A stretch of 64,000 bases of DNA from the NCBI GenBank assembly GCA_038253325.1, contig JBBSHE010000007.1, positions 1 through 64,000 of the forward strand. The letters are read 5' to 3'. A model generated the notes under the pieces. It was not told the DNA's origin, did no database searches, and was given only the letters and a program-made list of their open reading frames with translations. How positions within the stretch are numbered: the stretch's first letter is position 1; every line of letters starts with the position of its first letter. This DNA is from JBBSHE01 sp038253325. Lineage in GTDB: Bacteria; Actinomycetota; Actinomycetes; Propionibacteriales; Nocardioidaceae. A program made the translations under genes and the position numbers. Of this stretch, positions 39,114 to 48,209 are shown one piece after another.

Positions 39114-40287
39114 GCCTGTTGACACTCCCCCCGTCGCCCCCGAGACGACCCAGCGGCGCCGACATGTCGGGCACCCGAAACGCCGTGCCCACCCACGCTC
39201 GTCCGCGCCGACCCATCGCCCGAGCCGTCGCCGGATCGGTCAGCAGCTCGGTGATCCGGGTCGCGATCTCGGTCTCCGACCGGGGGTCGACGATGAAACC
39301 GGTGACGTTGTCGCGAACGGTCTCCGGTGCACCGCCGGAACGCCCGGCCACCACTGGAAGTCCCGACGAAGCCGCCTCCAGGAACACGATCCCCAGCGCC
39401 TCCGGCTCCAGTCCCGCCCGTCGCGTCCGGCAGGCGACGACGAACACGTCGGCGGCCGCGTAGACGGCCGGCATCGTCGCCCAGTCGACCGCTCCCGCGA
39501 GCCGCACACTCGCCAGCAAGCCCTCCGACGCGACCGTGCGGCACAGCGCGTCACGTCGCGGCCCGTCGCCGACGATCAGGAGCAGAGCGTTGGGGCACCG
39601 CGCCAATACCTTCGGCCACGCCCGTAGCAAGACATCGTGGCCCTTGCGGGCAATGAGCCGCGACGCCGACAGCACTACCGGACGGTCCACCTCGATGTCG
39701 TATGCCGCGCGCACCGCATCGGATTCCACGCCCGGCCGGAACCGGCCGGTGTCGACACCGGGGGCGAGACGTCGCATGCGGAGCGCAGTCTCGGGGCCCA
39801 CGGCAGGCGCGATCCGCGATCGGCAGTACTCGCTGACGTACGTCATGACGTCGACGCCGCGCCCGATCCGGTGCAGTGCCTGTCGAGACCCTGGTAGTGC
39901 CGCCCACCACACTTCGTGTCCGTGGGTGAGCGCGGTGATGTGTTCTGCACCCCCGGCACGCAGGCGGTCGGCCAGCAGGCCGAGCGGGGCGGCGGCACCG
40001 AACAGCACCCGGTCGCATTCATGCTCAGCCATCAACGCCACGGCTCGACGTGCGACACCGGGCGTCGGGAGCAACACCGAACCGCGGCTGCGGATGACGG
40101 GGAAGTGGGTCTGCCGGTCGTACTCCAAGGCCCCGGCACACGACGACGTATAGACGACCACCTGGTCGGGGGCCATCGCGCCGCACAGGCTGGCGACGAA
40201 CGACTCGATCCCCCCGCGCCGGGGCGGGAAGTCGTTGGTGATGACGAGGGTACGACCCGCCCGGTGCGATACCGGGCTACGAGGCAC
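39070..40287 (-). CDS. pimB: GT-B glycosyltransferase, PimB'-like phosphatidylinositol mannosyltransferase
   Basis: The 405-aa GT4 enzyme begins TLVITNDFPPRRGGIESFV and has ALTHGHEVWWA, SASRLIARKGHDVLLRAW and the E-x7-E signature EPEALGIVFLEAAS. This matches PimB', which adds the second mannose to PIM1 at the inner face of the membrane, and the neighbourhood (FadD upstream, SRPBCC, ArsA) matches Rv2187-Rv2188c. GTG 40285-40287 overlaps the end of the MA-like protease gene by 11 bp. The C-terminal residues overlap the fadD 3' end. Substrate is inferred from synteny. Confidence 0.87.
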   Translation of the reverse strand: MPRSPVSHRAGRTLVITNDFPPRRGGIESFVASLCGAMAPDQVVVYTSSCAGALEYDRQTHFPVIRSRGSVLLPTPGVARRAVALMAEHECDRVLFGAAAPLGLLADRLRAGGAEHITALTHGHEVWWAALPGSRQALHRIGRGVDVMTYVSEYCRSRIAPAVGPETALRMRRLAPGVDTGRFRPGVESDAVRAAYDIEVDRPVVLSASRLIARKGHDVLLRAWPKVLARCPNALLLIVGDGPRRDALCRTVASEGLLASVRLAGAVDWATMPAVYAAADVFVVACRTRRAGLEPEALGIVFLEAASSGLPVVAGRSGGAPETVRDNVTGFIVDPRSETEIATRITELLTDPATARAMGRRGRAWVGTAFRVPDMSAPLGRLGGDGGSVNRLRDRAPRCRRGGAA

Positions 40288-41548
40288 CGGCCAGGCCCCT
40301 GAGCTCGGCCCGCCAGCGTCGCACGAACGCCTGCCGCGTCGTACCGAGGACGTCGATGAACGCGCCGTCCAGGTGCCCGCGGTGCACCCGGACGTAGCGG
40401 TAGAAGCGCACCAGCGACGGCTGCCCGTACTCCGCGGAGATCAGCCGGCAGGCCAACCACGCCCCCTCGTACTGCACCTCGAGCAGCCGGTCGCCGACCC
40501 GGAAGGAAGCATCCGACGGCAGACCGGCCGGCAGCCCGCCGTTGCGGACCGACCGGATCAGCCGGTCGGCGGCGACCGAGACCGGTATACCGGCCGCGCC
40601 CACGCCGACGTAGTCCGCGAAGCCTTCGATCAGCCACAGCGGCATCGTCGAGGAGATCGCCCGGGTCGCGACGTGGGTCGACTCATGACTCACCACGACC
40701 TGTGCGCCGACCGGCCCGAGCCGGTCGAACACGGTCGGGTTCACGACCACGACCGGCTGGCTGCCGGGCTGCTTCGACCCGTCCTGCGACGTGGTCACGG
40801 CGGCGATCCCCGCGTAGTCGGGCGGCCTTGAGTCGAGCAGCTGCCCCACCTGCGCCGACGTGGCGGGAACAATGGCGACCAAGATGCCGCGCCAGCTGGT
40901 CAGGACGCGATGCACGTCTCGGACGGCCTGCCGGAGCAACCGGGCAACCCGGTTGCCGCGGGCTGCCTCGAGCGACAGCACGACTGTGTGCGAAGACCGC
41001 TGGACGACGAGCGTCCCCAGCAACCAGATGGGCGTCCGCGGGTCTGCTGGCGCGCGGAGATCGGCGATGTAGGTGACACCGCCGCGCCGTGTGAACGTGT
41101 ACGTCAGCGTGTCGCGAGTGGCATCACCCGGTACGCCTCGGATCCGCCAGACCACGTCCACCTGGGCGTTCCACGACACCCTCGCACCGACACTTGGCTT
41201 CGCGATGGTCGCACTCTGACCGACGTAGCGTACGGAAAAGCCGATGACCGGGATCGCCGCCAGGTTGGCAAACGCCGACACAGCCTGCCGGCGCGAACCA
41301 GGAACAGCCGGGTCGGCGAGCCCGATGAAAGCCGCCCGATCCGCCGTCCGGACCGCCTGCACCTGCCGTTCGACGGCGACGACGGCGAGCGCGTCGCGGT
41401 CAGGATCGGATGTCGAGGTGTGGGGGTGGTGGGGGGCCGTCGGGTGGCCGGCGAACAGCCGCGAGTCGACGACGGCGTACGCCGCGACCACGACGACGAC
41501 CACGAACAGCGCGGCGGCCAGCAGCCGCCGAGCCGAGTTCGGGTGCAC
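40277..41548 (-). CDS. Membrane-anchored MA-like metallopeptidase
   Basis: The 423-aa protein has one N-terminal membrane span (about 8-26, LLAAALFVVVVVVAAYAV), then an extracytoplasmic region. A zinc-protease motif HESTH is at about 287-291, with the third ligand probably Glu in WLIEGFADYVG. This is the peptidase MA-like layout. It lies between NlpC/P60 and PimB' genes and overlaps the latter, in the position of Rv2189c. It may process envelope proteins. GTG 41546-41548 is chosen by the signal anchor; the ribosome site is weak. Confidence 0.82.
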   Translation of the reverse strand: MHPNSARRLLAAALFVVVVVVAAYAVVDSRLFAGHPTAPHHPHTSTSDPDRDALAVVAVERQVQAVRTADRAAFIGLADPAVPGSRRQAVSAFANLAAIPVIGFSVRYVGQSATIAKPSVGARVSWNAQVDVVWRIRGVPGDATRDTLTYTFTRRGGVTYIADLRAPADPRTPIWLLGTLVVQRSSHTVVLSLEAARGNRVARLLRQAVRDVHRVLTSWRGILVAIVPATSAQVGQLLDSRPPDYAGIAAVTTSQDGSKQPGSQPVVVVNPTVFDRLGPVGAQVVVSHESTHVATRAISSTMPLWLIEGFADYVGVGAAGIPVSVAADRLIRSVRNGGLPAGLPSDASFRVGDRLLEVQYEGAWLACRLISAEYGQPSLVRFYRYVRVHRGHLDGAFIDVLGTTRQAFVRRWRAELRGLAGAS

Positions 41549-41573
41549 GGTCGCTGACCCGCCCCTGCCGGCG

Positions 41574-42635
41574 TCAGCCGATGTGCGTCGCAGAATGCAC
41601 GGGCATCGAGAGCAGCGGCACGATCTGGACGACGGAGCCGGTGTGGGGTGCGTGGATGACGAGTCCGTGGCCGATGTACATCGCCACGTGGGACGGCAGC
41701 GAGTAGTAGAAGACGAGATCGCCGGGCACGAGCTGCGAGATCGACACCTGGGTCCCGGCGTACTGCTGGTCGGGTGCATAGTGCGAGAGGTTGACGCCGG
41801 CCTGCGCCCACGATGCCATGGTGAGTCCGGAGCAGTCGTAGGAGTTCGGGCCGGCCGCGCCGTACTGGTACGGCTTGCCGAGCTGGGCCATCGCGAACGC
41901 GATCGCGATCTGTGCCCTGGCCGATGCGCTCGCGTTGTTGATCCGCGGCGTCGAACGCGTCGTGGTGGTGGGTGTCGTCCGCGTTGTGGGGGTGGTGGTG
42001 ACGACGTTCTTGTTCTGCAACGCGAGCAACCGCTGGCGTTGTTGGGCCTGAAGCCCGTCGAGAACGTGCTGCGCCTCGGCCAACTTGCGCTCGATCTCGC
42101 GGCGCCGCTGGTCGAGCGTCCGCTGGTCCGATCTGATCGTCCTGAGCTGGTCGTTCAGCTGGGCACGCTTGACGTGCAGCCGCTGGCTTTGCAGCGTCAT
42201 CGTGCGCAACAGGTCTGCCGACTGCTGCTGAGCGACCTGACGGTTGGAGATCTGCTCGATCAGGTCATGGGGGTTGCTCGAGGTGAAGACCGAGGTCGTG
42301 CTGGTGAGCCCGGCCGAGTTCGTGTAGTCGTTGACGGCGCTCGAGATCACCGCACGCCGGAGTCGGTCGACCTTCGCAGCCTGCGCCGAGACGTCCTTGC
42401 GTAGCGGGGCCAGAACGGCCCTTGTCCTGGTGATCTGGTCTCGGAGGTGGTTGAACTCCTCGGTGGCGATCTCAGCCTCGTGGTTCAGCCGGTCGATCTT
42501 CGCCTTGACCTGGGCGATCGTCTGGTTCGGGTCGGCAGAGCTCGGGGTCGACACCGTCAACAGGGCGGCCACCAAGGCCAGTCCGGCGACGGCGGTGACG
42601 CGGCGTACGGTGATGCGACCTGCGCGGTTCAGCAC
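41574..42635 (-). CDS. Secreted NlpC/P60 peptidoglycan hydrolase with coiled coil
   Basis: The 353-aa protein has a signal peptide (VTAVAGLALVAALLTVSTPSSA), a long coiled coil at about 40-190 (NQTIAQVKAKIDRLNHEAEI) and a Thr-rich linker. It ends in an NlpC/P60 domain with catalytic Cys in SYDCSGLTM (about 266) and His in SHVAMYIGHG (about 313). It should cleave D-Glu-mDAP bonds, like RipA/Rv2190c. The frame stays open to 42728, but that part is the c-di-AMP riboswitch, so I start at GTG 42633-42635 (VLNRAGRITVRR). GAGGAG is 12 nt upstream, which is a long spacing. Confidence 0.9.
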   Translation of the reverse strand: MLNRAGRITVRRVTAVAGLALVAALLTVSTPSSADPNQTIAQVKAKIDRLNHEAEIATEEFNHLRDQITRTRAVLAPLRKDVSAQAAKVDRLRRAVISSAVNDYTNSAGLTSTTSVFTSSNPHDLIEQISNRQVAQQQSADLLRTMTLQSQRLHVKRAQLNDQLRTIRSDQRTLDQRRREIERKLAEAQHVLDGLQAQQRQRLLALQNKNVVTTTPTTRTTPTTTTRSTPRINNASASARAQIAIAFAMAQLGKPYQYGAAGPNSYDCSGLTMASWAQAGVNLSHYAPDQQYAGTQVSISQLVPGDLVFYYSLPSHVAMYIGHGLVIHAPHTGSVVQIVPLLSMPVHSATHIG

Positions 42636-42654
42636 GGTGTCGTCGGACTCCTCT

Positions 42655-42805
42655 GTCTCTCGACGCCGACCAGGTGAGCTGACGGGTTCGGGCCGAGGAC
42701 TGGCCCGTCGACGCAAGCGCCGATTCACCCCTACACGGTGGTTCCCCGGTTCCGGGTACGCACTCCCCAGCAGTACGTCCCCGGACTTGGCGTGACCCTC
42801 GAACC
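42655..42805 (-). ncRNA. Cyclic di-AMP riboswitch (ydaO-yuaA type)
   Basis: Read on the minus strand the leader contains the conserved blocks of the ydaO class in order: CCGGAACCGGGGAACCA, then GGGGTGAATCGG, then CCGAACCCGTCAGCTCACC followed by GGTCGGCGT. A P1-type closing stem is possible between ACGCC (42789-42793) and GGCGT (42663-42667). These elements are known to sense c-di-AMP and switch off wall-hydrolase genes, including NlpC/P60 and Rpf genes, in actinobacteria. The element ends just before the GAGGAG of the hydrolase gene. Exact boundaries are approximate. The rest of the 42636-42961 gap holds no gene that I can support. Confidence 0.88.
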
Positions 42806-42961
42806 GATGGTGTCGCCCATCGCGGCGCCCGAGGATCGTGACTCACCCTAGCGACCTGCGGCGATCACGGCCAACCGACCCTCCGGGTTCTTAGCATTCG
42901 GCCCCGGACCGAGTCCCACCTGTCACAGAGGGCACTGCATCAACTCGAGTTGACTGCTGAC

Positions 42962-43222
42962 TCAGGTGTCGACCGGCGGCTCCACCGTGTCGACCGCCTC
43001 CACCATCCGCAACGGCGGCACCAGGCCGGCCGCGCAGAGCACGTCGAGCGCCGCGCGTTCGTCCTCGTCCAGCGCGACGCCGGACGGTGGTCCACCGAGC
43101 AGCACGGTCACCACGCAGTCGCCGCATCCCACGCCACGCATCCGGCAGCGGTCGCAGTCGATCGTGGTCGCGGGTTCGACGTCGAGCCCGTGCCCGTGAC
43201 GCGCCTGGGACGAGGCTGTCAT
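42962..43222 (-). CDS. Small four-cysteine protein
   Basis: This 86-aa protein has a compact CDRCRMRGVGCGDC cluster at residues 23-36 (CxxC-x7-CxxC), which may bind Zn or an Fe-S cluster. A short helical tail follows (ALDVLCAAGLVPPLRMVEAV). ATG 43220-43222 has GGAGG 8 nt upstream. It lies between the NYN-domain gene and the riboswitch-controlled hydrolase. Proteins of this type recur in this position in other actinomycetes, as far as I recall. The function is not known. Confidence 0.78.
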   Translation of the reverse strand: MTASSQARHGHGLDVEPATTIDCDRCRMRGVGCGDCVVTVLLGGPPSGVALDEDERAALDVLCAAGLVPPLRMVEAVDTVEPPVDT

Positions 43223-43338
43223 GTCACACCTCCAGTCGTGGCCGGGGAAGCCTGGTGCTGTGCACGATAGGGGCGTCGTCCGACACTTCCGGCCCTGGCG
43301 CATCGGACCGGCCGCATCGGACCGGGACCGCGTCCACG

Positions 43339-44640
43339 TCACGACCTGGAGAAGACGCTGACGAAGACGTCCGAAGACGTCGTCCGGGCACCCTCCCGGG
43401 CCGCCGCCCGCGCGACCTCCTGATCGCTCGAGACGACGAGAAGCACTCTGCCTGGCGGCTCCGCCGAGACGATGTCGCCGATCAGGGCGTCGGCGGTGAC
43501 GCCGGCCGGGCTGAAGCGGACCCGTACTCCCCGCGGCGCCGACACCGTCGGCCGGGTTGCCAGCTCGGCCCCGTCGAAGATGACCGTCACCTCGGCTCGG
43601 GTACGCGCAGCCACCACGCCGACCGCCGAGAGGAGCCGAGCCCGTTGCACGTCGAGCGCCGACGAACCCCACGCCGTCTTGGTCACGTTGTAGCCGTCAA
43701 CGATCAGATGCGCCCGCGGCAGCTCCAGCACCCGGAGCACAGCGCCGACGTCGGTGAGGGCTCGACTCGAGAGCGTCACCGGCGTCTCGTCGCTCGACGT
43801 CACAACGTCGGCAGGCAAGGCACCGGTCGTCGGTGGCAGGGCAAGCTCGCGGCGCAGGCCCTGGGAGGCGTCGATGATCGTGTCCAGCAGCAGGCGCAGC
43901 CGAGTGTTCTCGGCATCCCGCGCGCCCCTGGCGGCTCGCCTGCCGTGTGCGGTCTCGGCCTCCAACTCCTCGATCCGGCTCCGCAGCCGGCGCACGTCGG
44001 ACTGCGCGGCTTCGGCAGCCCGTACGGCGCCGGCCTTCGCGTCCGTCGCCTCTCGGGTCGCGTGCTCGACGGCCCGCATGGCGGCAGCCAGCTGCGCCCG
44101 GGTCTGGCCGACGGTGCGGCGCAGCGACGCGTTCTCGGCCTTGAGGTCCTCGGTGCGGCCGCGGAGCTCCTCGCGGAGCCGTCGGGTCGCGGTCCGTGCA
44201 TCCTCGAGCTGGTCGGCCAGCCGCCGCCGCTGCTCGTCGCCGGGCCTGGCCTCCCGGTCGCCGGGCTCGCGTACCGCCTCGGCCTCCTTCACCCTCAGCT
44301 CCCATTCCGGCGACCGCATGAGATAAGCCATCGCCGCGACCTCGCGGGCCGTCCTCACCTCGGTGGTGTCGACCGGCCCGGGGGACTCGGCGCGAGCGGC
44401 GAGCTCGGGGTTCAGCGCCCGGGACTGGGTGGCGACCCGTTCCCGGAACCGCTCGTCGGACTCGAGCGCAGCAAGGATGTGCGCGCCGCCGAGCTTGGCA
44501 CGGCGCGGCGGAGCGAACGAAGCGACCTTGCGCAGCGGAGCCGGTAGCTGGTCGGGCGCCAGCCTCCCGATCGCGTCGGCGGCCAGTGCGACCACGACGC
44601 TCCGGACGAACTCGGGGAGCGGCCGGGCTGCCTCAGGCAC
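43339..44640 (-). CDS. NYN/PIN-like RNase domain protein with coiled coil
   Basis: The 433-aa protein has an N-terminal helical region (VRSVVVALAADAIGRLAPDQL), a long Arg/Glu coiled coil at about 120-250 (RRLADQLEDARTATRRLREE) and a C-terminal NYN domain. The NYN part shows the Asp motif LIVDGYNVTKTAW at about 318, TVIFDGAE and LLVVSSDQEVARAA, matching YacP/NYN ribonucleases. It may process or decay RNA. GTG 44638-44640 has AAGGGG 8 nt upstream. It is divergent from the DEDD/GIY-YIG nuclease gene. Confidence 0.88.
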   Translation of the reverse strand: MPEAARPLPEFVRSVVVALAADAIGRLAPDQLPAPLRKVASFAPPRRAKLGGAHILAALESDERFRERVATQSRALNPELAARAESPGPVDTTEVRTAREVAAMAYLMRSPEWELRVKEAEAVREPGDREARPGDEQRRRLADQLEDARTATRRLREELRGRTEDLKAENASLRRTVGQTRAQLAAAMRAVEHATREATDAKAGAVRAAEAAQSDVRRLRSRIEELEAETAHGRRAARGARDAENTRLRLLLDTIIDASQGLRRELALPPTTGALPADVVTSSDETPVTLSSRALTDVGAVLRVLELPRAHLIVDGYNVTKTAWGSSALDVQRARLLSAVGVVAARTRAEVTVIFDGAELATRPTVSAPRGVRVRFSPAGVTADALIGDIVSAEPPGRVLLVVSSDQEVARAAAREGARTTSSDVFVSVFSRS

Positions 44641-44751
44641 GAGTGACCCCTTCCGGTCGGCATCGACGTGATCCCTCCACTGTACGAACGACCTGCCGGA
44701 CGGACGACACGCCGAGACGGCGAACGCAGCGGTTTCGTCGGCGCCGGTGCC

Positions 44752-44757
44752 TACCGT
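44752..44757 (+). promoter_or_regulatory. -10 element TACCGT for the DEDD nuclease gene (leaderless)
   Basis: TACCGT ends 7 nt before the ATG at 44765, and no ribosome site is visible. Confidence 0.45.
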
Positions 44758-44764
44758 GCGAGAC

Positions 44765-46561
44765 ATGAGCACCGCGCCGTCCGCCGCCACGCCGGCGCTC
44801 GGGCAGCCCGCTGTCCAGGGAACCTTCGACGAGCTCGGCACCCTGCTACGGGAGACCACGTTCGTCGTCGTCGACCTGGAGACGACCGGCGGGTCGCCTG
44901 CGGCCGGGTGCCAGATCACCGAGATCGGTGCCGTCAAGGTACGGGCCGGCGAGGTCCTCGGCGAGTTCCAGACGCTCGTCCGCCCCGATCTCCCGATTCC
45001 CCCGTTCATCGCCGTTCTCACCGGGATCACCGACGCGATGGTCGCGACCGCTCCTCCGGTCGACGCGGTCCTGCCCGCTTTCCTGGAGTTCCTCCGCGGC
45101 ACCGTCGTGGTGGCTCACAACGCGCCGTTCGACATCGGGTTCCTCCAGCACGCCTGCGGTGTGCTGGACCTGGGATGGCCGCGGCCGCCGGTCCTCGACA
45201 CCGCCCGCCTTGCCCGGCGGGTGGTGACGCGCGACGAGGCACCGAACTGCAAGCTTTCCTCGTTGGCTCGGCTGTTCCGGTCCTCGACCACGCCAAACCA
45301 TCGAGCCCTGGCCGATGCCCGCGCAACGGTCGACGTGCTGCACGGTCTGCTCGAGAGGCTCGGCAACCTCGGCGTCCACACCCTCGAGGAGCTTCAGACG
45401 TTCTCGTCCCGGGTCAGCTCGGCGCAGCGACGCAAACGGCACCTGGCCGAGCACCTGCCCCACGCGCCCGGCGTCTACATCTTCCGCGACGGCCGGTCCA
45501 CCGTGCTGTACGTCGGGAAGTCCCGCGACCTGCGCTCACGCGTACGGAATTACTTCACGGCCAGCGAGACCCGGTCCCGGATGGGAGAGATGGTCGGGAT
45601 CGCTGAATCGGTCGATGGCTTGCGCTGCAGCACCGACCTGGAGGCGCAGGTGGCCGAGCTTCGGCTGATCGCTCACCACAAGCCGCGCTACAACCGTCGG
45701 TCGAAGTTCCCGGAGCGGGTCCGCTGGGTGAAGCTGACGGTCGAGCCGTGGCCACGGCTCGCGGTCGTGACCAAGGTGCTCGACGACGCCGCGACCTATC
45801 TCGGGCCGTTCGGCTCCAAGGGCCGCGCCGAGCTGGCCTTGGCGGCGCTGTACGACAGCTTTCCCATCCGCCAGTGTTCGGGCCGGCTCCCCAGACGCCC
45901 GCGGCGTTCGGCCTGCGTGCTGGCCGAGATGGGCCGATGTCTGTCGCCGTGCAACGGCCAGAGCACGCCCGAGGCGTACAGCCTCGTCGTCGACGGGCTG
46001 AAGGAGGCCATCCAGAGCGACCCAGGGCGAGTCGCCCGGGTCCTGCGCACGAAGATGGCGCGGCTCGCCGTCGACGAGCGGTTCGAGGAGGCGACCCGGC
46101 ACCGGGAGCGGTTGACGGCACTGGTCAGGGCCAGCGCCCGCACCCAGCGGCTCCGCGCGCTGACCCGCTGTCCCGAGGTGGTCGCGGCACGCCGCACCAG
46201 GGAGGGCCGCTGGGAGGTGCACGTCATCCGATACGGCCGACTCGCCGGTGCCGGCGTCATCCCGCCCCGGACCAGCGCCCCGCTGTGGATCGACCAGCTG
46301 CGCACGAGCGCCGAGACGGTGACCGACGGTCCGGGACCGGCTCCGGCGGCGTCGGTCGAGGAGACCGAGCTGGTCCTACGCTGGCTCGAGTCCGCCGGCG
46401 TGCGGCTCGCGACGATCGACGGCACCTGGACATGCCGGGTGGCCGGCGCCGGGTCGTGGCGCCAGGTGCTCGACCGGGTCGACGCGGCTCGCGACGCCAT
46501 GGTGCCGTTCGACCAGCCGAGAGACATCCGTACCCGTGCGCGGCCCGGTGCGCTCGGCTGA
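44765..46561 (+). CDS. DEDDh exonuclease fused to UvrC/Cho-type GIY-YIG endonuclease
   Basis: This 598-aa fusion has an N-terminal DnaQ-like 3'-5' exonuclease at about 31-200 (FVVVDLETTGG with Asp37 and Glu39, VVVAHNAPFDIGFL, HRALADARATVDVL). A GIY-YIG nuclease follows at about 230-310 (APGVYIFRDG, VLYVGKSRDLRSRV), with UvrC-like Cys residues (RRSACVLAEMGRCLSPC) and a UVR-like helix (DERFEEATRHRERL). It corresponds to Rv2191 and probably acts in repair. GTG 44747 is in frame, but ATG 44765 is preferred because TACCGT lies at leaderless distance. Confidence 0.92.
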   Translation: MSTAPSAATPALGQPAVQGTFDELGTLLRETTFVVVDLETTGGSPAAGCQITEIGAVKVRAGEVLGEFQTLVRPDLPIPPFIAVLTGITDAMVATAPPVDAVLPAFLEFLRGTVVVAHNAPFDIGFLQHACGVLDLGWPRPPVLDTARLARRVVTRDEAPNCKLSSLARLFRSSTTPNHRALADARATVDVLHGLLERLGNLGVHTLEELQTFSSRVSSAQRRKRHLAEHLPHAPGVYIFRDGRSTVLYVGKSRDLRSRVRNYFTASETRSRMGEMVGIAESVDGLRCSTDLEAQVAELRLIAHHKPRYNRRSKFPERVRWVKLTVEPWPRLAVVTKVLDDAATYLGPFGSKGRAELALAALYDSFPIRQCSGRLPRRPRRSACVLAEMGRCLSPCNGQSTPEAYSLVVDGLKEAIQSDPGRVARVLRTKMARLAVDERFEEATRHRERLTALVRASARTQRLRALTRCPEVVAARRTREGRWEVHVIRYGRLAGAGVIPPRTSAPLWIDQLRTSAETVTDGPGPAPAASVEETELVLRWLESAGVRLATIDGTWTCRVAGAGSWRQVLDRVDAARDAMVPFDQPRDIRTRARPGALG

Positions 46562-46585
46562 GCGCACTCAGACGCTGAGCTCACA

Positions 46586-47749
46586 TCAGAAGTAGACAAG
46601 CATGAAGGCGTCGGCTGCGAAGACCACGTCGGCGACCGCGTCGCGCTCCTCGGTGCCACCGACGACGAGCCCAGCGCGTCGCAGGGTCGCGACGCGTACG
46701 CCCGCGAACAGCGCAGCAAGGCCGCGGGCGCCGACCTCTAGCCCGTCGTCGAGGGACTTGACCCGGGTCAAGGTCGCCTGTCCAGCACTGACCCGCACCC
46801 GGAACGACCCGCTGTTCTGCGGCCGTTGCTCGTCGGTCACGCGCAGTCCGACGTCCGCCTCGACGTTCGGCGGGAAGCCGCGTCCGGCGATCGCAGTCTC
46901 GAGGTCGACGATCCGGAGCATCCACTGTTCCGTCGTGTGCATCGTCGGGAGGCAGTCCGCCAGCAGCCACCACACGGGGTCCTCCGGCCCGACGCAGGCG
47001 CGGACCGTCGGTGCCACCGACGACCCCGATCCGACCAGCCCCCAGAACGTGCGCAGCGTGCGCTCGGACCCGGCGACCAGGTGGCTCACGCGCAACGCGT
47101 CCGAACCGTCGAACGCGAAGCCGACGAAGCCGTCAGCAGCGAGGTAGCCGAAGTAGTTCTCGTCCTCGAGCACCTCGGCCCAGCCCCGTGGCTCGTCGTC
47201 GAACGGACCGTGGTCGCGATGACGGGCATGGAGCCGCCCGATCGTCGCGACGACCTCGGCCGCGTCACCAGTGCGCGCACGCCACACGACGACCGGGTCG
47301 GACCGCTTCGTCAGCCGGCGGACCGCGTCGCTCGGCACGCTGATCGTGTACCGGCTGCCGGCGAGCTCGTAGCCGGCACGGCGGTACGGCGGGGTCGTGG
47401 CCGGATAGAGGGCCGAGACCGGAAAACGCTGGTCCCCCGCACGGTCGAGCACCGCGACCATCAAGGCAGCGCCGACTCCTCTCCCCCGGTCCTCGGGTGC
47501 GACAACGACTCCCCCGATCCCGGCCATCGGCAGCGAGCGACCACCCCACCACTGGTTGAACGCCATGATCCGGGCGGTCGCGGCGAGCCGCCCGCCCTGG
47601 AAGGCGCCCAGCAGCCTGCCCTGCTCCGCGGCGTGGGTCTGGAGCGACGTCCACCAGCCGCGTCGGGCCGGGTCGAGCGGCCCGAACGAGCGGTTGCGGA
47701 CATCGAGGGCCGCGCCGAGGTCGTCGGGCGTGAGGTCGCGGATGTCCAC
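46586..47749 (-). CDS. Eis-like GNAT N-acetyltransferase
   Basis: The 387-aa protein has the Eis layout: an N-terminal GNAT domain with acetyl-CoA signature VVVAPEDRGRGVGAALM at about 87-103, a second divergent GNAT domain, and a C-terminal SCP2-like domain with the final residues VVFAADAFMLVYF that feed the active site in Eis. Eis proteins acetylate many amines, including aminoglycosides and proteins. GTG 47747-47749 is chosen; the frame runs to 47860, but TAACGT lies 8 nt before this GTG and no ribosome site supports a longer form. Confidence 0.87.
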   Translation of the reverse strand: MDIRDLTPDDLGAALDVRNRSFGPLDPARRGWWTSLQTHAAEQGRLLGAFQGGRLAATARIMAFNQWWGGRSLPMAGIGGVVVAPEDRGRGVGAALMVAVLDRAGDQRFPVSALYPATTPPYRRAGYELAGSRYTISVPSDAVRRLTKRSDPVVVWRARTGDAAEVVATIGRLHARHRDHGPFDDEPRGWAEVLEDENYFGYLAADGFVGFAFDGSDALRVSHLVAGSERTLRTFWGLVGSGSSVAPTVRACVGPEDPVWWLLADCLPTMHTTEQWMLRIVDLETAIAGRGFPPNVEADVGLRVTDEQRPQNSGSFRVRVSAGQATLTRVKSLDDGLEVGARGLAALFAGVRVATLRRAGLVVGGTEERDAVADVVFAADAFMLVYF

Positions 47750-47757
47750 GGGGTCGG

Positions 47758-47763
47758 ACGTTA
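47758..47763 (-). promoter_or_regulatory. -10 element TAACGT for the Eis-like gene (leaderless)
   Basis: On the minus strand TAACGT ends 8 nt before the GTG. The spacing is at the upper end for a leaderless start. Confidence 0.4.
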
Positions 47764-47907
47764 GATCACGCGCGGGCTTGGACCAAGGGGTTTGATCGCG
47801 CAAGCGGCGCCGATGGGCCAAGATGGCCGATAGGCCCGAGCTGGCGGATGAGTCCTCCACCGCCGGTTTCGGCTCGGCAGTCGCGCCATCGCCGAGAGGG
47901 GTTCACC

Positions 47908-48189
47908 GTGATCACTGCGATCGTCTTCGTCAGCGCTGACGTCGCCCGCATCCCGGAGGTCGCCGAGGCCATCGCCGCCGTCGACGGCGTGAGCGAGGTC
48001 TACTCGGTGACCGGGGACATCGACCTGATCGCCCTCATCCGGGTACGCGACCACGAACGGATCGCCGAGGTCGTACCCGAACAGATCAACAAGGTTCCTG
48101 GCGTGTTGTCGACCGAGACACACATCGCGTTCCGGACGTACTCGACCCACGACCTCGAGGCCGCGTTCTCACTCGGCGTCGACGACTGA
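47908..48189 (+). CDS. Stand-alone Lrp/AsnC ligand-binding (RAM) domain protein
   Basis: This 93-aa protein is a free-standing RAM domain: ITAIVFVSADVARIPEVAEA, VDGVSEVYSVTGDIDLIALI and VPGVLSTETHIAFRTYS. It lacks the DNA-binding half of Lrp, so it probably binds an amino acid and modulates a partner. GTG 47908 follows GAGAGGGG. It is convergent with trpD, which suggests a link to amino-acid metabolism, and is conserved next to trpD in actinobacteria, as far as I recall. Confidence 0.9.
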   Translation: MITAIVFVSADVARIPEVAEAIAAVDGVSEVYSVTGDIDLIALIRVRDHERIAEVVPEQINKVPGVLSTETHIAFRTYSTHDLEAAFSLGVDD

Positions 48190-48209
48190 CGATCGACCGA
48201 CACCACACG

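Noticed and set aside
41574..41779. Extension of the MA-like protease to 41779
   Set aside because: The added residues are Ser/Arg/Cys-rich and overlap the NlpC/P60 catalytic end in another frame; the membrane anchor starts at GTG 41548.
42636..42728. Coding extension of the NlpC/P60 gene up to GTG 42728
   Set aside because: This stretch contains the conserved 3' blocks of a ydaO-type riboswitch and would place an Arg-rich tail before the signal peptide.
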